Source: Aurantiochytrium sp. KH105 (taxonomy: Eukaryota; Sar; Bigyra; Thraustochytrida; Thraustochytriidae). From it: a stretch of 64,000 nt of DNA. Location: contig BGKB01000125.1 of assembly GCA_003116975.1 (NCBI GenBank), positions 124,001 through 188,000 of the forward strand. Direction: 5' to 3'. The notes below the pieces were generated by a model, which saw only the letters and a list, made by a program, of their open reading frames with translations, searched no databases and was not told the origin of the DNA. This document shows positions 1-9,091 of this stretch, piece by piece. Positions within the stretch are counted from its first letter, which is position 1. Each line of letters starts with the position of its first letter. A program made the translations under genes and the position numbers.

Positions 1-165
1 TATACAATGTTGATGAAGCAGGGCTTTCTCCTTTCCATGGTTGCTTGCATTCACTGTCATGACGAAATGTCGCTTTGGACCACCACCAGAGCCGCAGAGA
101 GCAAGTAAGCAGTCTGGCATAACGAGAACGAGGAACATCCCTCTGACCCATCGCCGCTTGCAACG

Positions 166-1035
166 ATGCTCATGCTGCGAGCCGCGACGCTGCGCCGGGC
201 GCTAGCCTCGGCTTCTTCGCGCGGGCCCGCGCAACAAGCAAGGCCGTCCGTCTTCGAGAGACCAGCGCAGACCTTCTCATGGCGAGCCATGACTTCAGGC
301 CAGCGGCCGCCCTCCTCGTCGACGCCGCCGCCGCCGCCGCCGCAGCAGCAGCAGCAGCAAGCGGGAACGAAGGACGGCAATGCAGCAGCAGGGACGGGAA
401 CGGAGACGCCCGCGAAGAAGCAGACGTTTGGTGACATGATGCAGCGGCATGGACCTGTGTTTCTGGTGAGCTGGGGCGCCTCGTGGGCACTCTCTGGTCT
501 CCTCGTGTACACGGCCATCGAGTTGAACGGCCCCGAAACTGCTCTCAACATTGCGCAAACGGTGGGGCTCGACAAGCTTGTCCCGCTCGACAACATGGAC
601 CCCACGTTGGGCAACGTCGCGCTCGCGCTCGCGCTTAATGAGGCGCTCGAAATTGTCCGCTTCCCGCTCGTGGCGGCACTTACGCCGAGCATTACCAAAG
701 TCGTGGAAGGCCGCTTTGGCGCGTCGATGCAACGCAAGCCAGGAAGATTTTCAACACTCATGAAAGAGCACGGTGTATTTTTTCTCATCTATTGGTCGGG
801 ACTTTGGGCCGTAACGGGTGTAGGGTGCTATGTTGGAATCAAGACTGCTGGCCCAGACGCGGCCTTGCAGGCCCTCTCTGCAATTGGTTTGGACCGCATT
901 CTTCCCTTGGACAGCATTGACCCGACGATGGGTAACGTGGCGCTCGCTGTCGCGGTCAATGAGGCCATGGAGATTGTGCGTTTGCCCTTTATCATCGCGA
1001 CCTTGCCCCTTCTCAAACGCGCGTTGAAACGCTGA
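166..1035 (+). CDS. Tandem DUF1279 (FAM210-like) mitochondrial membrane protein
   Basis: 289 aa. The N-terminus is rich in Arg, Ala and Ser and lacks acids (MLMLRAATLRRALA...), as expected of a mitochondrial presequence. A low-complexity linker follows with Pro and Gln runs at about residues 54-66. Two homologous copies of about 95 residues come next, at roughly 88-185 and 195-289. Each starts with an FGDMMQRHGPVFLVSW or FSTLMKEHGVFFLIYW type segment, has a hydrophobic helix, then D-PT-GNVALA and NEA-EIVR motifs. This is the DUF1279 pattern of FAM210A/B, inner mitochondrial membrane proteins linked to mitochondrial translation and respiration. FAM210 proteins normally carry one copy, so the tandem duplication is unusual. 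It is convergent with the next gene, 34 bp away. The fold assignment is good; the function is inferred. Confidence 0.82.
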   Translation: MLMLRAATLRRALASASSRGPAQQARPSVFERPAQTFSWRAMTSGQRPPSSSTPPPPPPQQQQQQAGTKDGNAAAGTGTETPAKKQTFGDMMQRHGPVFLVSWGASWALSGLLVYTAIELNGPETALNIAQTVGLDKLVPLDNMDPTLGNVALALALNEALEIVRFPLVAALTPSITKVVEGRFGASMQRKPGRFSTLMKEHGVFFLIYWSGLWAVTGVGCYVGIKTAGPDAALQALSAIGLDRILPLDSIDPTMGNVALAVAVNEAMEIVRLPFIIATLPLLKRALKR

Positions 1036-1069
1036 TCTTGACGCTATTCTTCCTACAAGGGCAATCGAT

Positions 1070-2257
1070 TCAAAAGGCAAGACAGGCTGCTCCCGAGGAG
1101 GCATCCACTTCTAGTCGCAAGGGCCGCAGCATCTCTCGCACCATCGTATCTGTGTCGTGCTTGTAGACGCTACGCAGTGCACTATAATCCACACCTTGGC
1201 ACTCGAGGTAGTGCCGCTCACCGCTTGCGAGGTTGAGCGCGTCTAAAACGAGGCTTCCTGTCGCTTCGACCAGGCTTGCTTTGAGAGCAAGCGATCGTCC
1301 GCTGATTCGCATGGCCAGCCGCACGCGGAGAGTTTCGTCTTTCGAGTTCTCGTTCTGCTCTTCTTCTGACGATGCCTCTAAAGGTTCTGATGATGTTAGA
1401 TTTTCTGAGTCGCCGGCCGACGTGTGGGGCTCATCATCTTGTAGACCTGCCTCGAGGCCATACTCCTCCGTATATTCTTGCTGAACAAACATAGCACTCG
1501 TGTGATTGAGACTACTTTCCTTTTCCTCGTTGAATGTGACGTCGGCATGCTCCGTTTGATCTTCATTGACTTCAAACGAGGCATTGTAGTCGTGCGCATC
1601 CGCCTCAGAATGGGTCAAGTGGTCGCTTGCATCTTGTTCCAAGATGTCCTCTGCAAGAGGCTGACTTTCTTGGTTCATTGCAAAGCGGTTCTCTTCCTCT
1701 TCCACAACTACCTGCTCTTGCTTATGATGCCCAGAGCTATCGACAGGGGCCACGCTCTCGGCACTTTGGCCCTTGGACAACTGCAAGTTCCCCGTTGTCG
1801 GGTCGTCAAGCCCCCCTGTGATGGGACCCAAACTCCGCGCGGCCTGAATGGCAGCTCCAGCGGGAACGATCTGTTGTTGCTGCTGCGAAGTCATGACCTC
1901 ATGGCGGGGCGAGTAGTCCCGAGCATTGGTCACGGACCGCTCAAGGTCTGCTTTGCGCCCCAAAACGTACTCGTCACGTTGCGGCGAAAGAGCAAGGAGG
2001 AACTCGGCTAGAAAAAGGTATGGGTCGCTTGGACGCACGATACCGAGCCGGGTGAGGCCTTCCGTGAGCGCTGGCACGACATTCTTTTCGCCGTCAATGA
2101 AGTTTCATGCACGTTCGAGTAGGTTAGTCTCATCGTAAACGACGACGATAGTGCATGCAGGTGCTGCTGGTGCGCACAAACACATTTTTGCTATCCCACG
2201 TACCGCTGACAAGTATGCCTTGGTTCCGCTGCGCAGCGGCGTCGCGAGTCTCTCCAT
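1070..2257 (-). CDS. DPY30-motif protein with acidic middle (two exons)
   Basis: The long reading frame has no ATG near its 5' end, but a spliced first exon supplies one. Exon 1 is 2257-2204 (18 codons ending KAYLSA), the intron is 2203-2084 (120 nt, starts GTACGT, contains CTAAC, ends AAAAG), and exon 2 is 2083-1070. The junction is phase 0 and reads KAYLSA/NVVPALTEGLTRLG, then RPSDPYLFLAEFLL, which is a classic Dpy-30 dimerisation motif. The product is about 355 aa. After the motif comes a long Glu/Asp/Ser/Gln-rich, probably disordered stretch. The last 90 residues or so look folded and contain RVRLAMRISG and LRLEVDASSG. DPY30 motifs dock onto amphipathic helices in COMPASS methyltransferase or in ciliary radial-spoke complexes; which applies here is unknown. 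Confidence 0.72.
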
Positions 2258-2779
2258 CGGGGTCCACGAGACGAGACGAAACCAAGCAAGGTCTCGCGTC
2301 CTTTCTCGAGGGAGATCCGGTCTGCCCGGACGGCTCGCGCGCTAGCTCACTCTCCCTCTTGCTCCACTTTTGCTTCGTGTCTTGCCTGCTCGCATGCATG
2401 CTTGCTCCAGCAACTTCGCGAGTCCCATTGCTGGGCTCCGGCGCGGAGTCCACGGTCCTACAAGATGGACGCGCTCCTAACCTCTCTTTCTCTACTTCTA
2501 TGTCCCCACGGGGACTCCGGTGTGTACTACTTGTCCCCTGCTTCTTGCAATAACTAGTATCGAGTCTAGATTTGCGCTATAGCGTGTGATGTAGAGAGCG
2601 AATGAACGGCTGCAGCAGGAGCAGAGCCCGAAGCGAGTGTGCGTGAGGAGGTCCGTGCGCGCGCAGCGGGTGCGCGAAAAGACGCAAAGGGGCGCGACGC
2701 AGAGGGCGCCGCGTCAGACAGGAAAGGAGGAAACGCTCGCAGCTCGCTTCGGCGGCTGGCGCGAGGTCGCGTGGCCACC

Positions 2780-4126
2780 ATGGCGGATATGGACGCCCTG
2801 TTCAAGAACAGGAAGAAGAAGAAGGGCAAGAAGACCTTGAACAAGAACTTTAACGAGGTGCTCGAGGCCTCGCAGAAGGACGAAAGCACGTATGAGCCCG
2901 CCACGCAGCTTTATCACAAGACAGATGAGGACGGACGCACGGTCGTCGTCGAGGAGGCCGTCGAGAAGAACGCCGCCGCCGCTGCGGCCCCGAAGAAGAA
3001 GATCGGCGGCCTCACGGCGGCCGTGAATGCGTCCAAGGGCATTAGTGGCGCCTCCGGCAAGGTCTTGCAGGTCGATGGCGCCGACCTCGTTGGCGGTGAG
3101 TGGGTCGACGACAGCCGCTCCAAGCCGCAGGGCACACAGCTGGCGGCGAACAAGGGCGTGGCGGACATGGATGGCCTTACCTCGTCTCTGCCGACGGAAA
3201 CAAAGTCGTACGCCACTCTCCAGGCCGAGGCGTACAACCGCCAAATGTTTCATCGCGCTCGTATGCAAGCCCAGATGGAGGCCGAGGGCAAGACCAAGAA
3301 GAAGGAGGAAAAGAAGAAGCCTGAAGACGATAAGCCAAAGGTCTTTCGTCCTCGCGCTCTTGTCGAGGCCCGGGCAAACCGGGAGGGCGCCCACGCGCTC
3401 AAGGAGCTCGACAACGATGCCATCTTCCCCACTCTTGGCGGCGGCGGTGCCGGCGCTTCCTCCTCTAAGACGCAGCGCCCCGCATCGGCTTGGGGCGTTG
3501 TCCAAAAGAGTATTGTGGAGGACCTTTTGTACAAGCAGACCGAGGGCGAGTACCTGGGTGAGGACTTTATTCCCGCCGAGACTTTCGACGGGCAGAAACT
3601 TGGCTACTCCTTCAAGCTTGGCGACGAGGGTCAGGGCTACTACTGGGAGTGCAAACCGCCTGGCGAGGACAACGACGAGGATGAGGACAATAAGACAGAT
3701 GAGGCTACTCAGGACGGCGAGGCTGCCGCTGCTGCGGCCAAGTCCAAGGGAGAAAAGGAGTTGGAGGAGGGCGCCGCTGCCGCCAACGCCAAGGAGACCG
3801 AGGCGAGCGGAACTGCTGCCAGCGAGGAACCCCCTGCAGAGCCCGAGCTGTCTCCTGCCGAGATCGCCGCCCGTGAGGAGAAGGAGCGCAAGCGCCTCGA
3901 GAAGAAGAAGATCAAGGAGCAGCAAAAGGCCGAATGGGAGCGTCAGAACGCTCTTGCTCTCGAGCGCGAAAAGGAGGAGCAGCTTGCCAAGGAAAAGGCT
4001 GCAGCAGAGAGTGCCGCTGCTCCTGCCCCGAATGCCGCGGCTGCCCCTGCCGGCGAGGCTGCCCCGCCTGAGGATCGCTTCAGCGGTCTCAAGAAGAAGA
4101 AGAAGAAGAAGCAGCCCGCTGCCTAA
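2780..4126 (+). CDS. CDV3-like lysine/glutamate-rich protein
   Basis: 448 aa from the ATG inside a perfect Kozak context (gccaccATGG). The frame is open further upstream but without a better start. The N-terminus MADMDALFKNRKKKKGKKT resembles the LDDFFAKRDKKKKK start of CDV3. Further along come a W-DD element, a VFRPRALVEAR block and DAIFPTLGGGG, matching in order the VYRPPGAR and FPSL elements of CDV3. The centre and C-terminus are low-complexity: Ala/Glu-rich, a predicted charged coiled coil at about 355-420, and a lysine-rich tail ending KKKKKKQPAA. CDV3 is a conserved cytosolic protein of unclear function. The match rests on motif order rather than long identity. It converges with the MsrB gene. 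Confidence 0.55.
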   Translation: MADMDALFKNRKKKKGKKTLNKNFNEVLEASQKDESTYEPATQLYHKTDEDGRTVVVEEAVEKNAAAAAAPKKKIGGLTAAVNASKGISGASGKVLQVDGADLVGGEWVDDSRSKPQGTQLAANKGVADMDGLTSSLPTETKSYATLQAEAYNRQMFHRARMQAQMEAEGKTKKKEEKKKPEDDKPKVFRPRALVEARANREGAHALKELDNDAIFPTLGGGGAGASSSKTQRPASAWGVVQKSIVEDLLYKQTEGEYLGEDFIPAETFDGQKLGYSFKLGDEGQGYYWECKPPGEDNDEDEDNKTDEATQDGEAAAAAAKSKGEKELEEGAAAANAKETEASGTAASEEPPAEPELSPAEIAAREEKERKRLEKKKIKEQQKAEWERQNALALEREKEEQLAKEKAAAESAAAPAPNAAAAPAGEAAPPEDRFSGLKKKKKKKQPAA

Positions 4127-4558
4127 GGTCAAGGGGAGTAGGGCGCGTCTCATTGCGCCTTCAAACCCGTATGCTTCGTTTCGATGCGTCCTTTTCTGCG
4201 TTGCTATTCTACACACTACCCTACTTTACCCTCCATTTGAGACTTAAAGCCAGCAAGCAAGCAAGGTCAAGGAGATACTGATAGGGCCAGGTTATGCATA
4301 GGCCTAGATCTGGACAGAGCAGGACGCAGGGCATTGGTAAGAATTGGTCTTACCTAGGTGCTTGCAGGGTACCCAGGACGTGACGCATGTGCAAGCAGCC
4401 TGTTCTGTTTGTGTGCGTGCGCTTTCCATTCATTCATTCGTTCATTCATCCATCCATCAACACAAGTTCCATGACATGTTTTGGCGTTCGTACTTTTTTT
4501 TTTAAGATCCATGAATGGACTTTTTTACCATGAATATCCTTTCGCTGTGCCTACCTTC
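4127..4558. other. Intergenic, convergent 3' ends
   Basis: 432 bp between two convergent genes. It contains short cattcatt/ccatccatc tetranucleotide tracts at about 4430-4458. No gene was seen. Confidence 0.6.
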
Positions 4559-5227
4559 CTACATCTTGCTGTCCTTGAGAACCTCCTCGGCGGGGCCCGA
4601 CGCCGTCTCGCCGTCGTTCTCTTCGCCATCTTGTTCCTCGGATGATGACGGGACAGGGCCCTTCATGAACTTGACCGAGACGGAGTTGACGCAATGTCGC
4701 TCGTTCGTGGGCGTCAGTCCTTCACCGTGAAAAACGTGGCCCAGGTGGCCGCCGCACTTGGCGCACATGATCTCCACCCGCTTCATGCCGAATGAGTTAT
4801 CAACCTCGACCACCATCGAGTCCTTGATGCACTTGTCGAACGCAGGCCAGCCGCAGCCAGAGTCGAACTTGGCCGCCGCCGTGTACAGCGGGTTCTTGCA
4901 CGCACGGCACGCAAAGTAGCCCTCGTCGGCCGCAGGATAGAACTTGTCATACTCGCCGGTGTACGCGCGCTCGGTGCCCTTCTCGCGCAGCACGTGGTAC
5001 TCCTGCGGCCGGAGCTCGGCGCGCCATTCCTCCTCGCTCTTGCGCACCTCGAAGCCGCTGCTCGCGCCGGCGTCCGCCATCAGCCCTCGCGTCGCCGCCG
5101 GGGCCCGCGCGGCCCCCGGCCCCCTCGCGGGTCGCGCTCTGCCGCCGCTGCGCGTCGCCGCGCGCGCTCCTCTGCCTCGCGCGCTCCGGGTCGCCCGCGA
5201 CCACGCCGCTCGCAGCGCGTGTTGCAT
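4559..5227 (-). CDS. msrB: Peptide methionine-R-sulfoxide reductase (MsrB)
   Basis: 222 aa. It reduces methionine-R-sulfoxide in proteins. The chosen start (MQHALRAAWSRATRSARGRG) gives an Arg/Ala-rich presequence of about 50 residues, suggesting organelle targeting; a second Met at residue 50 could yield a cytosolic form. The SelR/MsrB domain spans about 65-190. Two CxxC pairs bind structural zinc (C107/C110 and C155/C158). FDSGCGWPAF lies at 121-130, GHVFHGEG at 163-170, and the catalytic cysteine is C179 in RHCVNS. The last 30 residues are acidic and disordered. The frame is open about 120 codons further upstream, but that part is Arg/Pro-rich and lacks any family similarity, so it was excluded. 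Confidence 0.93.
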   Translation of the reverse strand: MQHALRAAWSRATRSARGRGARAATRSGGRARPARGPGAARAPAATRGLMADAGASSGFEVRKSEEEWRAELRPQEYHVLREKGTERAYTGEYDKFYPAADEGYFACRACKNPLYTAAAKFDSGCGWPAFDKCIKDSMVVEVDNSFGMKRVEIMCAKCGGHLGHVFHGEGLTPTNERHCVNSVSVKFMKGPVPSSSEEQDGEENDGETASGPAEEVLKDSKM

Positions 5228-5985
5228 CTTTGCTTTGCCGCCCGTCCCAGGTCGCGCGTTTTCCGCGCGAGCAGGTGACGCCGAGCGAGGATCGCTTCCT
5301 GCTGACGATCGTGCGCAACCAAAATCAAAAACGACTCGCATCCCCGGAGCCGCGCAGAACAGAACAAGCGCGCAAATCGCGATTTGGCGGCGGGATTTCT
5401 GTCCTGCCCGGGCGAGCGAGCAGCCTCGGACGCGCGGAAAGCGACGCGGTGGCCGAAAAAAAGACGCCGGAATGCCGTCTCGCGACTGCAGCGGCTCCCT
5501 TGGACGAGTGGGGGAAAAGGAAACGGAGTCGGGCCCCGCACAGCCTCGGCAGGCTCGGTCGGCCTCAGTTGGCACAGCGAGCAAGTGCAAATACTGCAGC
5601 GTTATAGCAGCAGCAGATCGTGTTCGTTATTCTGCATCCGATCCGTAACTAGTTCGGGGTGGCAGTCTCGGCTACGGCAAGATTGCAATTGCTCGACGAG
5701 CCAGCGTGCCATTGCCACGGCTCTCCTCGGGCGAGCGGGACAACCTATTGCGATCGGTTGAGGAAGGAGTCTCAGGTTCACGACTTGTTGGTCGGAGAGT
5801 GCCGGATACGCCGCTCTTGCGGGCCTCGCAAAACAGGGTATTTTTTAAAAATTAAAATTCAAGGGGAGAAATGGATGAAGGAGGGGGTGGTGATGGTGGT
5901 GTTGCAGTTAATATCGTCAGTGTCGATGGTCGTCATCATCGTCATCGTCATCGTCATCATCATCATCAACATCGCACCATCAACA
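5228..5985. other. Upstream region of msrB and 3' flank of carboxypeptidase gene
   Basis: 758 bp. It is GC-rich near the msrB start and becomes AT-richer toward 5840. A (cat/cgt) trinucleotide tract lies at about 5930-5975. No gene was recognised; open frames here overlap each other and are low-complexity. Confidence 0.5.
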
Positions 5986-7488
5986 TTACACGAGCTTCTC
6001 AGTCTTTGTCTTGAAAAAGTAGCCGCCGGCCAAGCAGAGGAGGCCCAAAAGGAAAAACATGGCCTTGTGCGAGGTGCTTGATCCCTGATGGGGCTTTTGG
6101 GACGTCGTCGCAGCGTCTGCAAGTTCGACATCAACACTGTCGACCGGAGAGACGCGGAGCGCGGCATCATTTTTGGGTGGCTGGGGCGCCATGATGGACT
6201 CCATGCGCGAAAGCTCCTTGAGCAAGGCACGAAATCCAAGGAGGATCTCATTGGCAATGGGCTTGATCTCGGAACAACGTTCCACAAACTTGCCGCGAAG
6301 CTCGACCACATATGTAAAAGGAATTCGCGCCTCCTGATAGGCCCAAGAGCTAGAGATCCCCGACCCCGATGCAGACGATACGGGACGCGGACGCCACTCG
6401 TACTTGGCGTCAGGAGGCGCCTTGGTGTTGATGGCGTCAATCACGACCTGACCCGTCTTGAACACATACTCTGGCGCTTTGCCTTCGCGAGAAAAGGGCT
6501 CGAGCAGCGCGCCAATGCAACAATGCACATCAAAAAAGGAGACAATCCTCTTTTTGTGTTTCTTGTGGTAGTCGCGCAAAGCTCGAGTCTCAGGCTCAGA
6601 GAATCCCCCGGTGCCCTGGTAAATGTCGCTTTCCGTAAGATTGATGGACTTGCTCTTCTTGTCAGTGCCCCAAATGGCCGATGTGGATCCAAAGTTGCGG
6701 TTCAAGTCGACGCCGAGCGTCATATCCGGATTGACCCGACGATTCTTGCGCCAGTACCGCGCTTCCACTTCGTCCTCGACCACGGCGCCCTTTGACCATT
6801 TCTTCTTAATTTGCTTCTCCCCGGACCATGTGTACACATAGCCATCGGGATTGATGACAGGAATTGCAAAAACGCTCACGTCTGTAACGTCAATGCGCAT
6901 AATGGTTAGCAGCACCGAGGTCGTGCTCGTCCATTCGCGCGCATGAAGGCTGCCGGTGATCAGGGCCGCCTTTTCCTTCTTTTTCGTCTTGCCGCTCGCT
7001 TTGGCTGCGGCGAGGGCCTCCTCATTGCGGATCTCTACGGCCAGTATTGGTCGACCCTCGACGCTGTGGCCAATCTCCACCACCTCGCAAGACGACCCTA
7101 CAGAGCCGATCTCGCGCCGCAGCTGACAGAGACGATCTCGCAGAAACTTTTCAATTTCTTCGTACGTGCGGAACCTAGCGAAAAAGTCACTGTCCTTTGG
7201 GTCAGAGCATCCTCCCGGCGGCATCACCTGGCCGGCCTTGAGCTTGGAGATTTCACGCTCCGTGTACCCGAAGGCACGGGCGAGGTCGGTCTCCTTGCGG
7301 GGCGCCTTTTTCGCTGCTGTGAGCTCCGGCGCGCTCAGCACCAAGACAGCTAACAACAGAACGGCTACCCACGTGAACGTCCACGTCGCAAATTCCGCAC
7401 GGCCGCGCCTTCGAGGCCCGCGGCGACTGCGCAAACGCTTCGCGTGGCACGGCGACGCGCCAGCTTCTGGGCGCCACCATGGCGACAT
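5986..7488 (-). CDS. M14 zinc carboxypeptidase, membrane-anchored
   Basis: 500 aa. A metallocarboxypeptidase that removes C-terminal residues from peptides. A long basic n-region precedes a hydrophobic segment at about 37-54 (signal peptide or anchor). The catalytic domain spans about 100-425. The zinc motif HxxE is H182/E185 in LHAREW, and the third ligand is H322 in FFDVH. Substrate-binding elements are WRKNRR (246-251) and GVDLNRNF (259-266), and the catalytic base is E397 in VVELRG. NPDGY is at 213-217. The interval between HAREW and NPDGY is about 12 residues shorter than in bovine carboxypeptidase A. A second hydrophobic helix lies at the extreme C-terminus (477-492) followed by a basic tail, so the enzyme may be anchored at its C-terminus after signal cleavage. 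Confidence 0.92.
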   Translation of the reverse strand: MSPWWRPEAGASPCHAKRLRSRRGPRRRGRAEFATWTFTWVAVLLLAVLVLSAPELTAAKKAPRKETDLARAFGYTEREISKLKAGQVMPPGGCSDPKDSDFFARFRTYEEIEKFLRDRLCQLRREIGSVGSSCEVVEIGHSVEGRPILAVEIRNEEALAAAKASGKTKKKEKAALITGSLHAREWTSTTSVLLTIMRIDVTDVSVFAIPVINPDGYVYTWSGEKQIKKKWSKGAVVEDEVEARYWRKNRRVNPDMTLGVDLNRNFGSTSAIWGTDKKSKSINLTESDIYQGTGGFSEPETRALRDYHKKHKKRIVSFFDVHCCIGALLEPFSREGKAPEYVFKTGQVVIDAINTKAPPDAKYEWRPRPVSSASGSGISSSWAYQEARIPFTYVVELRGKFVERCSEIKPIANEILLGFRALLKELSRMESIMAPQPPKNDAALRVSPVDSVDVELADAATTSQKPHQGSSTSHKAMFFLLGLLCLAGGYFFKTKTEKLV

Positions 7489-7686
7489 GGTTGTCTTCCC
7501 CAGAGCCTGAGCTCCTGCGACTCCTGGCGCCAGGCAACTATGGGCTTGTCAGTATGCTCCTCGCTCGCTTGCTGCCCGCTTCACGCCGCGCCGCGCCGCG
7601 TCGCGCCGCGCAGCACCGAGAAGGGATATCGCCGTCCAAGTCCGAGTCGTCGCAGAGCAAAAACGGTCTGCGCCGCCACCACGACG

Positions 7687-8469
7687 ATGACGGCAGGACC
7701 GTCTCGACCTCTGTCCGCGCGACGTAGCGAGGAAGAGTTCGCGGGCAACCCGGACTCGCGCGCTGCCTACTCCGTCGCGCTAAAGGCGCTCGCGGCGCGT
7801 GCTGCAGCCTCGACGCCCAAGATGGCAGCAGCAGCCGCAGAAGCAGCAGCACCAGCACCAGCAGCAGCAGAAGCAGAAGCAGCGGGACCGACGTCACATC
7901 TCACCGTGACGGGGTCCTCGACATGGACGACGACTTCTTCAGCGACGGCCAGGACGACGGAGTTAACGGCAATGACTGCAATGCACGGACGATTTGGCAC
8001 GTTGGTCCTGCCCGTGGAGCTTGTGGACAGGGCACGAATGGGGATTCTTGCCAACAAGGACCCCGAGGTCTTTGCGCGAGCTTTTATGGATGACGCACAG
8101 CACGAGCTCGAGACCTCGCGCAAAAAGGGAAGCGTTGAGCTTTACGTGGCGGATAAGTTGCAAAAGTTACGAGCAGAGGCGGCGCAAAGACGGAATAGAG
8201 ATCGATATGACCGAGGAGACTTCCTTCGTGCAGCGGACGGCCTTCGCCTTCTCGGCGAGATCCTTCAAGAGGCTCCAAGGCCTGGAAACGGCAATCTTAT
8301 CCACAATGATGACTACAGTGATGATAATGGCGATGATGGAATGGACAATGTGCCCGGGTCTGAGCGCATGAATCCAACTGCCGGTCTGGCGCAGCTTTTG
8401 CATTCTCGAGCAACCTTGGCGGACGCAGATCGGATTCTCGGACGACGAACAAAGAAACAGCTGGTTTAA
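7687..8469 (+). CDS. Uncharacterised protein, start uncertain
   Basis: Not recognised. The frame from the ATG at 7687 encodes 260 aa. It holds an Ala-rich stretch (about residues 45-70) and then a more ordered segment with LPVELVDRARMGILANKDPEVF, a helical charged region (KKGSVELYVADKLQKLRAEA) and a C-terminal part rich in Asn and Asp. The true 5' end is unclear. A perfect Kozak ATG at 7479 opens another frame (MATWLSSPEPELL...) that could be a first exon with a donor near 7552. An acidic run in a third frame (DMDDDFFSDGQDDG, about 7922-7965) hints at a further exon. The gene diverges from the carboxypeptidase gene, whose start overlaps the 7479 ATG. Confidence 0.5.
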   Translation: MTAGPSRPLSARRSEEEFAGNPDSRAAYSVALKALAARAAASTPKMAAAAAEAAAPAPAAAEAEAAGPTSHLTVTGSSTWTTTSSATARTTELTAMTAMHGRFGTLVLPVELVDRARMGILANKDPEVFARAFMDDAQHELETSRKKGSVELYVADKLQKLRAEAAQRRNRDRYDRGDFLRAADGLRLLGEILQEAPRPGNGNLIHNDDYSDDNGDDGMDNVPGSERMNPTAGLAQLLHSRATLADADRILGRRTKKQLV

Positions 8470-9091
8470 TCTTCTGTCGCGTATCCTCTCAAGCTTTGCA
8501 TGTGATACAATGGCCTGTACGTGACTGATTGTCCAAACACGATTGTAACAAAACAGAATACTGTACAATAGCTCTTCTTGGCTCGCTTGAACCCGTACAT
8601 GTACCTTGCGTGAAACTACCTCATTCATATCTAGTTTATCCCATCTGGCCGTCACCTGTCGCTTCGCAATGCTGCCTTCCTGCCATCAACATCATCACCA
8701 TCACCATCAGGCACGACCTCATTCATCTTCAACATCATTCCTTCCACGCCATAGAATGTGCCATTTCGCCGCCGTCTCGTCAATCTCCAGCCTCACGTCC
8801 CCCCTGCAGACCGCTCGCGCGCCCTCGGCAGAGTCCTCGTTTCGCTTCGCTTCGCAGCGCCGGGATGCGTCCTCGAGGCCTCCGTCACCTTCGCGACACG
8901 CCCGCTCCTAGCGTTGCCGGTAGGTGAGCAGTAAGGTGCCCGAATCGCCGGTGTGGGACAGTCAGGAGCACCTCGCGTCGTCGAAGAGCCAAAACGGAGT
9001 CGACGTGGCCGCCGCACACAACCGCAGGCGGCCTGTGCACCTCGCGCCCAGGGCGAGGCGGCAGAGCCAGGCCGCGCGGGAGGGCGGCAGG
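8470..9091. other. Intergenic region upstream of PT-rich protein gene
   Basis: 622 bp with short catcat/caccat tracts near 8690-8710. A GTAGGTGAG-like string at 8920 resembles a splice donor, so a 5' untranslated or coding exon of the downstream gene may lie here. No gene was recognised. Confidence 0.4.

Noticed and set aside
2714-4216. 500-aa minus-strand frame rich in Leu
   Set aside because: Antisense of the CDV3-like gene; the Leu runs are reverse complements of Lys/Glu codons.
5228-5590. N-terminal extension of MsrB
   Set aside because: Low-complexity Arg/Pro translation; an ATG with a presequence follows at 5227.
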